Below, one piece after another: positions 1-8,755 of a DNA stretch of 47,980 bases; within the stretch, counting starts at the first letter, position 1; every line of letters starts with the position of its first letter. Made by a program: the position numbers and the translations under genes. The notes beneath the pieces were generated by a model. The model was not told the DNA's origin and did not search any database. It saw only the letters and a program-made list of their open reading frames with translations. The stretch comes from Patescibacteria group bacterium (GTDB lineage Bacteria; Patescibacteriota; Patescibacteriia; 2-12-FULL-60-25), in assembly GCA_018830085.1 (NCBI GenBank), contig JAHJSR010000017.1, positions 1 to 47,980 on the forward strand. Direction: 5' to 3'.

Positions 1-1
1 A

Positions 2-1027
2 ATTTATGCACCAATAGCAAATCGCCTTGGCATGGGTGATGTCAAAGGTAAATTGGAGGACGCGGCATTTAAATGGGTCATGCCCAAAGAATACGAATGG
101 GCTTCCAATCTGGCTACTCAGTCAATGCAAAATAAGCAATTGCAAATTCAAAAAGTCATCGAACAAACAATAGAAGAACTGGATATAAGCAAAATTCCTT
201 TTGACGATGTCCATGGACGACAAAAACACATTTATTCTTTGTATCGCAAACTTTTAAAAAACAATCGCGACATAAGTAAAATCTACGACCTTCTTGCCAT
301 ACGTTGCGTAATGCCAACCATAGCCGATTGCTATGCTGGCCTTGGTGTTATTCATAGCAAATGGACACCGCTTAAAGGCAGAATCAAAGATTACATATCC
401 CAACCCAAACCTAATGGATATCAATCATTGCATACCACAGTTTTTTACGAGCGCGGTGCCATTGTGGAATTTCAATTTAGAACTGTAGAAATGCACGAAG
501 CAGCTGAATTCGGTATTGCCGCTCATTGGACTTATGACGAACAAAAAGCCAAAAGGGCAGCCGCTGCTCGCATGAAGCAAATCCTTAATGATAAAGAACT
601 GGAGTGGATGGACTCTTTACACAATGTCCAAGAAAATATTAAGAAGAAAGAATTCTTTGATTCTTTAGAGGAAATGAAACTCGATGTTTTTAATGACCGA
701 ATTTTTGTTTACACTCCCAAAGGTGATGTTATAGATTTGCCTGAAGATTCAACACCAATAGATTTTGCGTATAGTATTCACACAGAAATTGGCAACACTT
801 GCACTAGAGCCAAAGTCAATGACGCGATTCATCCATTAGACCAACCTCTTAAAAGCGGCGACATTGTTGAAGTAATTACTGATAAAAATCGCAAAGGGCC
901 TAGCCCGGATTGGTTAAAATTCGCTAAAACCAGACACGCTCGTGCTAAAATTCGCCAATACGCCAGAGCCAGTATTTCTTCATGGCTCAAAGATGTACTT
1001 CCCAATCCAATAAAGAAAAAGAAATAA
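2..1027 (+). CDS. RelA/SpoT-family (p)ppGpp synthetase/hydrolase, 5'-truncated by window edge (synthetase + TGS domains)
   Basis: Frame is open upstream of the ORF-track ATG (IYAPIANRLGMGD...); GRQKHIYSLYRKL, NGYQSLHTTV, VEFQFRT motifs and a TGS domain (DRIFVYTPKGDVIDLP). Confidence 0.95.
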   Translation: MYAPIANRLGMGDVKGKLEDAAFKWVMPKEYEWASNLATQSMQNKQLQIQKVIEQTIEELDISKIPFDDVHGRQKHIYSLYRKLLKNNRDISKIYDLLAIRCVMPTIADCYAGLGVIHSKWTPLKGRIKDYISQPKPNGYQSLHTTVFYERGAIVEFQFRTVEMHEAAEFGIAAHWTYDEQKAKRAAAARMKQILNDKELEWMDSLHNVQENIKKKEFFDSLEEMKLDVFNDRIFVYTPKGDVIDLPEDSTPIDFAYSIHTEIGNTCTRAKVNDAIHPLDQPLKSGDIVEVITDKNRKGPSPDWLKFAKTRHARAKIRQYARASISSWLKDVLPNPIKKKK

Positions 1028-1063
1028 AAAAAATCTAGGCTTCAATCCTAGATTTTTATTTAC
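1028..1063 (+). terminator. Rho-independent terminator after rel gene
   Basis: AAAATCTAGG CTTCAAT CCTAGATTTTTATTT hairpin + T tract. Confidence 0.75.
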
Positions 1064-1070
1064 AAAATTT

Positions 1071-1994
1071 TTAATTGTTTTGTAATTTTTCTAAAACTCT
1101 ATTTAAATCTTCATCCGAGCCAAACTCAATTCTAATTTCACCATTTCCTTGCGGTTTTCGTTTTACTTGTACTTTTGAACCAAAATATGTTCGTAATCTA
1201 GCTTCTAAATCCAAAATATTTGGATCTATCGTTTTCGCTCTCTTACTTGATGCCGGAATACGAGCCTCTGCTTGTCTAACGGTAAAATTACCCTTTAACA
1301 TTTGCGCAAACAAATCTCTTCTTTGTTCCTCATCGGGTATTGATAGCAAAGTACGCGCATTTGATTGAGAAATTTTTCCTTCTATAACCGCTTGTTGAAT
1401 ATCTTCATCTAAATCCAATAACCTCATGATATTACCAACTTGTGGACGACTTTTACCAACTCTCTCGCCTATTTCATCCTGAGTTAATCCAAATTCTTCC
1501 TTAAGTTGAACATAGGCCTTTGCCTCCTCAATTGGATTCAAATCCTTACGTTGAACATTTTCTATTATGGCCAATTCCAATTTTTCTTGATGATTTGCCA
1601 ATCGTACAATAGCGGGCACTGTTTTAAGTCCAGCAATTTTTGACGCTCTTAGCCTTCTTTCACCAGCAATTAACTCATATCTACCATCAGGCAAGGCAAT
1701 AACAACCAATGGTTGTAAAATCCCATGTTGTTTTATTGACGCTACTAAGTCCTCCAAACCAGCGTGATCAAAATATAAACGTGGTTGATTTTCATTTGGA
1801 ATAATATTTTCTACAGGAACACTAATAACGCTTTGAATCACATCATTAACCGGTTGCGACTCTTCTACGCTTTGTGTATGTAAAACATCGGAATCTACCT
1901 GTTCTTCCTCTTGATTATTTTTTGGCTCACCACTCTTTGGTGGTATCAAGGCACCTAAACCGCGCCCCAAGCCTGACGATCTTTTTAACATCAT
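1071..1994 (-). CDS. parB: ParB/Spo0J chromosome partitioning protein
   Basis: ENQPR..., LIAGERRLRASK, VQRKDLNPIEEA, HTH region (LTQDEIGERVGKSRPQVGN). Confidence 0.95.
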   Translation of the reverse strand: MMLKRSSGLGRGLGALIPPKSGEPKNNQEEEQVDSDVLHTQSVEESQPVNDVIQSVISVPVENIIPNENQPRLYFDHAGLEDLVASIKQHGILQPLVVIALPDGRYELIAGERRLRASKIAGLKTVPAIVRLANHQEKLELAIIENVQRKDLNPIEEAKAYVQLKEEFGLTQDEIGERVGKSRPQVGNIMRLLDLDEDIQQAVIEGKISQSNARTLLSIPDEEQRRDLFAQMLKGNFTVRQAEARIPASSKRAKTIDPNILDLEARLRTYFGSKVQVKRKPQGNGEIRIEFGSDEDLNRVLEKLQNN

Positions 1995-2773
1995 AGTGCA
2001 TTCTTGGCGTATAATTCTGTTGCTAAAATTTCTCTAGCTAAACGTTCATATGCTTTTGCACCTTGATTATAAGGATCAAAGGCAGCAATAGAACGACCAA
2101 AGGATGGAGCCTCCGCTAATCTAACACTTCTGGGAATTACTGACCTAAAAATATTATTAGGAAAATATTTATATAACTCTTGCAAAACATCATTAGAAAG
2201 TTTAGTTCTTTTATCGTACATGGTTAATACAGCCCCCAAAATCTCAATATCCGGCCTGATTCTCTCTTTAACCAATTGCAATGTATTCAATAAATCCGCT
2301 AAACCTTCTAAAGCATAATACTCAGCCTGAACCGGAATCAAAATCTCGTCCGAAGCAACAATTCCATTTAAAGTTATATAGCCAAGAGTAGGCGGACAAT
2401 CTATCAAGATATAATCATAATCATTTCTCACCTCACGCAACGCATCATGCAACTTAAACTCTTTACGCTCCATGTTTGGTAACTCTGCATTTAAACCAGC
2501 CAAGCCACTAGTTGCCGGAGCTACCCTAAGAGTCTCATGCATTGTTGGCTGTATAATCTCACTAACTTTTACTTTACCAAGCATGGCCTCATAAACACTC
2601 CGTTCTATATTTTGTTGATCAATACCAATACCAGAAGTCGCATTGGTTTGTGGATCCAAATCCACAATAAGCACAAACTTACCCAAATCAGCCAAATAAG
2701 CACCTAAATTAACGGCCGTAGTCGTCTTTCCTACGCCGCCTTTTTGATTAACAATGCCTATTATTCGAGCCAT
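1991..2773 (-). CDS. parA: ParA/Soj ATPase
   Basis: Walker A KGGVGKTTTAVNL; overlaps the parB start. Confidence 0.96.
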   Translation of the reverse strand: MARIIGIVNQKGGVGKTTTAVNLGAYLADLGKFVLIVDLDPQTNATSGIGIDQQNIERSVYEAMLGKVKVSEIIQPTMHETLRVAPATSGLAGLNAELPNMERKEFKLHDALREVRNDYDYILIDCPPTLGYITLNGIVASDEILIPVQAEYYALEGLADLLNTLQLVKERIRPDIEILGAVLTMYDKRTKLSNDVLQELYKYFPNNIFRSVIPRSVRLAEAPSFGRSIAAFDPYNQGAKAYERLAREILATELYAKNAL

Positions 2774-2785
2774 AATGCTGAGCCT

Positions 2786-2814
2786 ATTTTACGCAACAAA
2801 CTCATAAAAAACAA
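2786..2814 (-). promoter_or_regulatory. Putative sigma70-type promoter of parA-parB
   Basis: Minus strand TTGTTT-N17-TAAAAT; -10 ends 12 nt before the parA ATG. Confidence 0.5.
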
Positions 2815-2858
2815 GGGGTCTAAACCAAGGCTTTTTTGCCCTATTTTAAAGTAAATCC

Positions 2859-2887
2859 TTGACAGTTTTCCTTATCTTAAGTATTAT
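2859..2887 (+). promoter_or_regulatory. Promoter of initiator tRNA gene
   Basis: TTGACA-N17-TATTAT. Confidence 0.75.
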
Positions 2888-2926
2888 AAAGCCATTCAAA
2901 TTATACAAATTTGCAATTGCATATAC

Positions 2927-3002
2927 CGCGGGGTAGAGCAGTTGGCAGCTCGCCAGGCCCATAACCTGGAGGTCGTGGGTTCAAGTCCCACCCCCGCAAC
3001 CA
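2927..3002 (+). tRNA. tRNA-fMet (initiator, CAT), CCA encoded
   Basis: 76-nt cloverleaf; C1-A72 mismatch, A11:U24, anticodon CAT, encoded CCA. Confidence 0.95.
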
Positions 3003-3004
3003 AT

Positions 3005-3040
3005 TAAAAAACCGCTTAGTTATAAGACGGTTTTTTAATT
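3005..3040 (+). terminator. Terminator after tRNA-fMet
   Basis: AAAAAACCG CTTA GTTA TAAG A CGGTTTTTT. Confidence 0.85.
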
Positions 3041-3080
3041 ATTGTCTACAAAGCAAAATATTATTTATTCAATGTTTGAC

Positions 3081-3109
3081 TTGCCAAAAATTTAAAATTT
3101 CGCTACTAT
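3081..3109 (+). promoter_or_regulatory. Promoter of second tRNA gene
   Basis: TTGCCA-N17-TACTAT. Confidence 0.55.
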
Positions 3110-3147
3110 TGTGCCCACAAACCAATTCATTATTTTCCAATGTTCAT

Positions 3148-3224
3148 GGCGGGGTAGCTCAGTTGGTTAGAGCGCGGGACTCATAAGCCCGAGGTCGTGG
3201 GTTCGATCCCCACCTCCGCTACCA
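3148..3224 (+). tRNA. tRNA-Met (elongator-like, CAT), CCA encoded
   Basis: 77-nt cloverleaf, anticodon loop CTCATAA, encoded CCA. Confidence 0.93.
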
Positions 3225-3254
3225 TGAAAAACAGCTATTAGCTGTTTTTTTATT
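3225..3254 (+). terminator. Terminator after tRNA-Met
   Basis: AAAAACAGCT ATT AGCTGTTTTTTTATT. Confidence 0.85.
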
Positions 3255-3351
3255 TGGGAGTTGAACAGGAAGGGCGTCGGGAAACTTAGGTTTCCCGATA
3301 GTGAAAACAGGCTAAGAAGAACAATTGAACATTAAACAATTTTTAAACATA

Positions 3352-4476
3352 CTAAATCAATTTTAAAATATTTTGATAAACAATCTCAGATGATCTTTCC
3401 CAATTCCACTTCTCTGCCTGAACCAAACCTTTCTTTGCCATCAAATCACAAGCACGTTCATCCTTAGCACATGTCATTATAGCGCCCATCCATCCATCTT
3501 GATCCAATGGATCAATAATCATTTCTGCTTCACCCACAACCTCTGGCAACGCTCCAACATCACTAACCGCTACAGGCGTACCAGCTTGCATTGCCTCTAG
3601 AGCCACTAATCCAAATCCTTCATCCAAAGATGGTACGGCTACCATATCAGCACCCAATAGCAATGTCCGTTTTTGCTCATCAGTCACACTACGAAATCTA
3701 TAAAAAAACTTTTCTTCACTACCTTTTAATTTTTTTATCTCTTCCTCAACATTATCAAACTTCCATCCATTAGCACCCGCAATAACCAAATCCGGAACTT
3801 GTGCAAATTCTTGTTTCGCCTTTTTCCAAGCTCTTATTAACATTACAACATTCTTTCTAGGTTCAACCGTCCCCAAACACAAAAAAAATTTCTTACCCAA
3901 CTCCAATTCTTTCTCACAAAAATCTTTGGCAATTTCTTTATTCTTTGTTAATTGTTGGCTATTAATTAAACCATCTCCTCCTTCACCAGTTACAATTATT
4001 TTTTCTGCTGGAATATTTAAAATTCTTGTAATTGATTTTTTTGTATACTCTGATACCGCAAATATCACCGGCGCTTTGCGCAATCCCTTTGCAAAAAGAT
4101 GAGTGGTGATTTTACTTTGTAACCAAGTTTGATTAAACCATTCCGGATGATCAAAAATAATCAAATCATGAACCCAAGGTACCACGGGTATTTTAATTGC
4201 TGGAGGTATGGAACCGCTAGGTACAAATAATATATCGCAAGGATTTTCTTTTAAGCCACCACGTAATGACTTACCAGTCGCATCATCCAACCAAATAATT
4301 TTACCCTCACTCCACTTACCACCTTTAGGAACATAAAACTTAATCTCAACATCGAGCACTTTGTCATGTGCAATGCGTTGCATGTGCAAACACAACTCTC
4401 TAGCCGCATGCGCCACTCCAGCTCCATCAGACCCATCTTGTGGTAAACACCGTAAATCCACTCCAACGATCTTCAT
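3352..4476 (-). CDS. Glycosyltransferase family 4 (GT-B)
   Basis: GTVEPRKNV, PSLDEGFGLVALEAMQAGTPVAVSDVGALPEVVG; start taken at MKIVGVDLR. Confidence 0.9.
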   Translation of the reverse strand: MKIVGVDLRCLPQDGSDGAGVAHAARELCLHMQRIAHDKVLDVEIKFYVPKGGKWSEGKIIWLDDATGKSLRGGLKENPCDILFVPSGSIPPAIKIPVVPWVHDLIIFDHPEWFNQTWLQSKITTHLFAKGLRKAPVIFAVSEYTKKSITRILNIPAEKIIVTGEGGDGLINSQQLTKNKEIAKDFCEKELELGKKFFLCLGTVEPRKNVVMLIRAWKKAKQEFAQVPDLVIAGANGWKFDNVEEEIKKLKGSEEKFFYRFRSVTDEQKRTLLLGADMVAVPSLDEGFGLVALEAMQAGTPVAVSDVGALPEVVGEAEMIIDPLDQDGWMGAIMTCAKDERACDLMAKKGLVQAEKWNWERSSEIVYQNILKLI

Positions 4477-4481
4477 AGAAA

Positions 4482-5417
4482 CTACCAAATATAAGAATCA
4501 AATACCCAAGAGGTTAATGCTTTTACATCTTTAAACCTCGTAAAATGATTATCACCACCCAACATAACAACAACGACCTCATGTCCCGCAGAATTACGCG
4601 TTACTTGAGCTAAACAATATCCAGCCTCTGGTAGTGATCCAGTTTTTGCAGCCATAATCTTATATGGATCTTCATTTAAAAATGATTGCAAAAGCAAATT
4701 AGTGGATTCAACATTATATTCCTTACCTTCTTTTGTAGTTAAATTAATTTCTGATAAATTTAAAGCCTCTCTAATCTCCGGATAATTCATCGCAATAGTA
4801 ATCAAAGCCGCAACATCAGCCGCACTACCTTTATTCTCAACATTCAAACCCGTAGGATCAGCAAAAGATAATGATACTAGATGTAACTCTTTAGCTTTTT
4901 GATTCATACGCAAAATAAATTCATCTTCACTCATTCCACTAGACCTAGCAAATGCAACAGCTACCTCGTTTACAGAACCGACCAACATTGCTTTTAAAGC
5001 ATCTCGCTTATCAATTGTTTCATTAATTCTAAATTCAGTACTGCTACGATAATCAAAATCAGATCTCACAAAAGACAAATTCCCCTCCAAGCCTTGATCA
5101 CTTTCTAACACTACTATTGATGTCATTAATTTAGACAAACTAGCTATTGATCTAACATCGTGTGGCGCTTTTGCAAAAAGAACACCGCCGCTGGCGACAT
5201 CTGCAACAAAAACACTCTGTCCGCTCACAACAAGGCCAAGATTATTGGGATCAATCTTGCGTGGAGTGGCAACCGCTTGACTTACTATACCCTCCTTTTG
5301 TATCAAAAGAGGCTCAACAGCCACACTCTGCCCATATACTTGCATGGGAGTTACCCCTGAAAAAGATGCTGGCGCAATAGCCAATACTGTCAATAATGAT
5401 AATAAATAATCAAACAT
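4482..5417 (-). CDS. D-alanyl-D-alanine carboxypeptidase-like serine hydrolase (peptidase S11)
   Basis: SLSK, SVN and KTG motifs in order; N-terminal hydrophobic segment. Confidence 0.88.
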   Translation of the reverse strand: MFDYLLSLLTVLAIAPASFSGVTPMQVYGQSVAVEPLLIQKEGIVSQAVATPRKIDPNNLGLVVSGQSVFVADVASGGVLFAKAPHDVRSIASLSKLMTSIVVLESDQGLEGNLSFVRSDFDYRSSTEFRINETIDKRDALKAMLVGSVNEVAVAFARSSGMSEDEFILRMNQKAKELHLVSLSFADPTGLNVENKGSAADVAALITIAMNYPEIREALNLSEINLTTKEGKEYNVESTNLLLQSFLNEDPYKIMAAKTGSLPEAGYCLAQVTRNSAGHEVVVVMLGGDNHFTRFKDVKALTSWVFDSYIW

Positions 5418-5418
5418 A

Positions 5419-5997
5419 TTATACAGACAAATCTTCTTTTACCTCCTCATCTTTTTCATCTTCCTTGGGGTTTAATTGATCTAAAATATCGGCAACTGCC
5501 GTATGACCTCTTAACTCCGAATAATCAGGCAAATCATCAATCGATTTTAAACCCAAGTGTTTTACAAATTCAAATGTCACAGCATATGTAGGTTGCCCTA
5601 ATCTTTGATCATCTTTTTGCTCTACCAACCCACGAATCATAAGATTACGCAAAATCATCGCCGACTGAACTCCCCGAATTTGTTCTAACTCAGGTCTGGT
5701 CATGGGTCCACGATAAGCAAGAATGGTCAACGCTTCCAAAGAAGCTCGGGTTAACTCACCCTGTTCTTCATCCTTAATTACTTTTTTAACAAATTCCGCA
5801 ACCTCTGGCACTGTTACCAATTCATACTCTTGTTCATGCTGTTGTAACATTACACCTCTATCATTTAAAATCTCCTCCAACTCAACCAAGGCCTGTTCAA
5901 CATCTTTAACCTTAGCCTCACAAATATCAGCCAACTTTTTTACTGTTAATGGCTTTGCCGCTGAAAATAAAACTGCTTCGATGTATTTTATTAACAT
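5419..5997 (-). CDS. scpB: Segregation and condensation protein ScpB
   Basis: Winged-helix ScpB pattern (ALTILAYRGPMTRPELEQIRGVQSAMILRNLMIRGLVEQ); adjacent to scpA. Confidence 0.92.
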   Translation of the reverse strand: MLIKYIEAVLFSAAKPLTVKKLADICEAKVKDVEQALVELEEILNDRGVMLQQHEQEYELVTVPEVAEFVKKVIKDEEQGELTRASLEALTILAYRGPMTRPELEQIRGVQSAMILRNLMIRGLVEQKDDQRLGQPTYAVTFEFVKHLGLKSIDDLPDYSELRGHTAVADILDQLNPKEDEKDEEVKEDLSV

Positions 5998-6004
5998 ATT
6001 TTTT

Positions 6005-6745
6005 TTAAATAAATGACTCTGCTAACGGATCTCTATCGCCCGCATCCGGATGACCGGATATATGAATATCATCAAACATAGCCTGTTGCTCAACACTAAT
6101 AAATCTTTGCTTAATAAGTTCCAATAATGCTAAAAAACTGACGATTGCATCAACTTTATGCGTAGCTCCCTTTACAAAACTCTTAAAAGTAAATTTTGCA
6201 TGGCTTCTGACGCGTCCCACCAAATCAGATATTCTTTCCTGAATATGTACAGCTTTGTGGATAGCCGCCTTTGGCAATTTAATAATAGGTTCAATCCTAG
6301 AGATAACTCTTTGCATGGCTTCCATTAAAACTTCACTATTTATACTTGGGGATGGTGAAAACTTAACCTCTCTCTTACGCACTACTACTTGCTTACGAGA
6401 AAAAGACTTCACTCCCATTTTCCATCTCTCATCTATCTTTCTGGCTGCAGTCACAAACATCTGATACTGACGTAATTGCGATTCCAAATCCGGACCATCT
6501 TCCATTTCATCATCTTCAAATCCTGGAAGCATTAATTTAGATTTAAGATAAATAAGTTTAGATGCTACTACCAAAAAATCTGCCATCTCTTCTGGCAGTA
6601 CTGGCTTTGACTTCATATACTCCACAAACTGATCTGTAACAGCCGCTAATGAAATTTCCGAAATCTCAAGCTCTTGTTTCTCAACTAACTGCAATAAAAG
6701 GTCCAATGGGCCTTCAAAATGCGCAATCTGTACCGAATACGCCAT
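6005..6745 (-). CDS. scpA: Segregation and condensation protein ScpA
   Basis: FEGPLDLLLQLVEKQELEISEISLAAVTDQF...FLVVASKLIYLKSKLMLP; C-terminal FLALLELIKQ. Confidence 0.94.
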   Translation of the reverse strand: MAYSVQIAHFEGPLDLLLQLVEKQELEISEISLAAVTDQFVEYMKSKPVLPEEMADFLVVASKLIYLKSKLMLPGFEDDEMEDGPDLESQLRQYQMFVTAARKIDERWKMGVKSFSRKQVVVRKREVKFSPSPSINSEVLMEAMQRVISRIEPIIKLPKAAIHKAVHIQERISDLVGRVRSHAKFTFKSFVKGATHKVDAIVSFLALLELIKQRFISVEQQAMFDDIHISGHPDAGDRDPLAESFI

Positions 6746-6778
6746 GCATCAAATAATACTAGATTAACGCTTTTTTGG

Positions 6779-7606
6779 CTAGATGTCTGCGTTTTTGAGA
6801 GTTAAAACATTGATCTGCGCTGGCGCAAACCATCTAAAAGGAATTTTAAACGTTCCAACGCCATTTGATACCAATAATTTCATACTATTAATTTTATACA
6901 AACCTGATATATAATCAGTCCCATAAACCGAAGGCACATATGGCACCCATTTACCAAACAGTGTAATTTGACCTCCGTGAGTATGCCCGGATAAAACCAA
7001 ATCCGGCATCGAATCCGGAAGCGTAATTATTTGATCAGGAGTGTGTGATAATAAAATAAAAAAATCTTCAGCCTTGACGTCCACCTCCGCTTTTTTATAA
7101 TCCGGCTCACCATACGTTGGATCAGCGATTCCGCCTAACCAAAAACCACCCTCGCCCAAATCAATCCATGTATTTTTATTATCAATTAATTTAATACCGT
7201 ACTTCTCCATCGCGACCGGCATTAATTCAGCAGCTCTAAAATAATCATGATTACCCATTACAGCATAAATACCTAAAGGTGCATCAATTTTACTCAATTC
7301 CCTAATAACCGGCTCAACATAATCCGCATGATAATCGACATAATCACCACCCAATAATACAAGATCCGGATCTTGAGCATTAACAGCCGTGATAATCATT
7401 TTCAACCAATTCTCACTTCTCCTTGGCCCATAATGAACATCGCTCAAAAAAACAATTTTAACATCTTCGAGTTTGCTGGGCATGGAATCAAATAATATCT
7501 CATTTTGCACTATTTCAGGATAATACGCTTGCAAATAACTATCCGAAATAACCAAAACAAACAAAACTACTAGTATAGCCAATATTTTTAATATTTTTTT
7601 ACTCAT
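6779..7606 (-). CDS. Calcineurin-like metallophosphoesterase (YkuE/YaeI-like, N-terminal TM)
   Basis: LSDVHYG, GGDYVD, GNHDY, LSGHTHGGQ motifs. Confidence 0.9.
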   Translation of the reverse strand: MSKKILKILAILVVLFVLVISDSYLQAYYPEIVQNEILFDSMPSKLEDVKIVFLSDVHYGPRRSENWLKMIITAVNAQDPDLVLLGGDYVDYHADYVEPVIRELSKIDAPLGIYAVMGNHDYFRAAELMPVAMEKYGIKLIDNKNTWIDLGEGGFWLGGIADPTYGEPDYKKAEVDVKAEDFFILLSHTPDQIITLPDSMPDLVLSGHTHGGQITLFGKWVPYVPSVYGTDYISGLYKINSMKLLVSNGVGTFKIPFRWFAPAQINVLTLKNADI

Positions 7607-7635
7607 GTAATTCTAACGAATCATCAACAAAAAAC

Positions 7636-8739
7636 TTACACTTTTTTTAAATCAACGCCTATTGCCTCTTTAACACTTTTAAAACCATCCTCATTTAATT
7701 TTTCTGAAAGCTCTATCATTAATTGGGATGGCCATAATGGACCATGATAAATCAAACCAGTCACAATCTGTACAGCCGAAGCCCCTAATCTTATTTTACG
7801 ATACAAATCCTCTACCGAATCAATACCTCCTATACCAATAAATTCAAACCTCGGTCTACCATTCTTTGCCATAAATGCCAAAACCTTATCGGCCTTAAGT
7901 TTTAAACCCAAACCAGAAGCTCCACCCTTCATTGTATCTGTTAAACGTCTTGATTTTAATCCTTCGCGACTATGAGTTAAGTTGGTCAAAACAAAACCCC
8001 GTGCCCAACCGTATTTTGCAGTATCCTCCAAAATCTCCAACATTCTTGTTTCAGATAACTCTGGTGACAATTTAAAGAACACTGGTTTATCTGGATGCAA
8101 GGCATCAATCCTACGTAACAATTCTCTATAAAGATCAGCATTATCACAATACTGACAGCTATCACCCACATTAGGACACGAAACATTAACTGTTACATAA
8201 TCACCAAACTCTTGTAACTTTTCAAAGGCTGTCAACAAATCATTTAATCCAGCCTCACCTGATAAATTAGGTACGTTTGATTTTGCTACTGAAACACCCA
8301 CAGGTATAGACCAACCACTTTTTTCTTTTGCGAATCTACGCTTACAAACATCTGCCCCAGAACTTAGTAAACCATAATTCACAATCAAAGCAGTATCTGT
8401 CGGCAATCTCCATAATCTAGGTCGCGGATTACCAGGGCTCATTTGTCCAGTGATTGTCCCTGCTTCCACAAAAGAAAATCCCACTTCTTTTAAGATATTA
8501 ATTATTCTTCCCTCTTTATCAAATCCCGCACCAACTCCAAGTGGATGAATTAATTTAATTCCAGCTATTTCAGTTTCAAGTGACGCATCAATAACCGGCC
8601 AACAAAAACCCCTTACAATCCATCTAGTCAACCTATTACTACCCAAAACCCTGCCCACAAAATTAAAAAAGTGATGCATAGCTTCAGGATCAAATGCAAA
8701 AAATATGGGTTTTAAAATCTGCTCGTATAAAAACGACAT
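7636..8739 (-). CDS. pyrD: Dihydroorotate dehydrogenase, class 2
   Basis: LGVGAGFDKEG, VNVSCPN, FFKLSPEL, IGIGGI, GASAVQIVTGLIY; start taken at MSFLYEQ. Confidence 0.93.
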   Translation of the reverse strand: MSFLYEQILKPIFFAFDPEAMHHFFNFVGRVLGSNRLTRWIVRGFCWPVIDASLETEIAGIKLIHPLGVGAGFDKEGRIINILKEVGFSFVEAGTITGQMSPGNPRPRLWRLPTDTALIVNYGLLSSGADVCKRRFAKEKSGWSIPVGVSVAKSNVPNLSGEAGLNDLLTAFEKLQEFGDYVTVNVSCPNVGDSCQYCDNADLYRELLRRIDALHPDKPVFFKLSPELSETRMLEILEDTAKYGWARGFVLTNLTHSREGLKSRRLTDTMKGGASGLGLKLKADKVLAFMAKNGRPRFEFIGIGGIDSVEDLYRKIRLGASAVQIVTGLIYHGPLWPSQLMIELSEKLNEDGFKSVKEAIGVDLKKV

Positions 8740-8755
8740 AGCGATTAGCAAAAAA

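Noticed and set aside
2774-2926. parS site near parAB
   Set aside because: No TGTTTCACGTGAAACA-like palindrome recognised in the flanking sequence.
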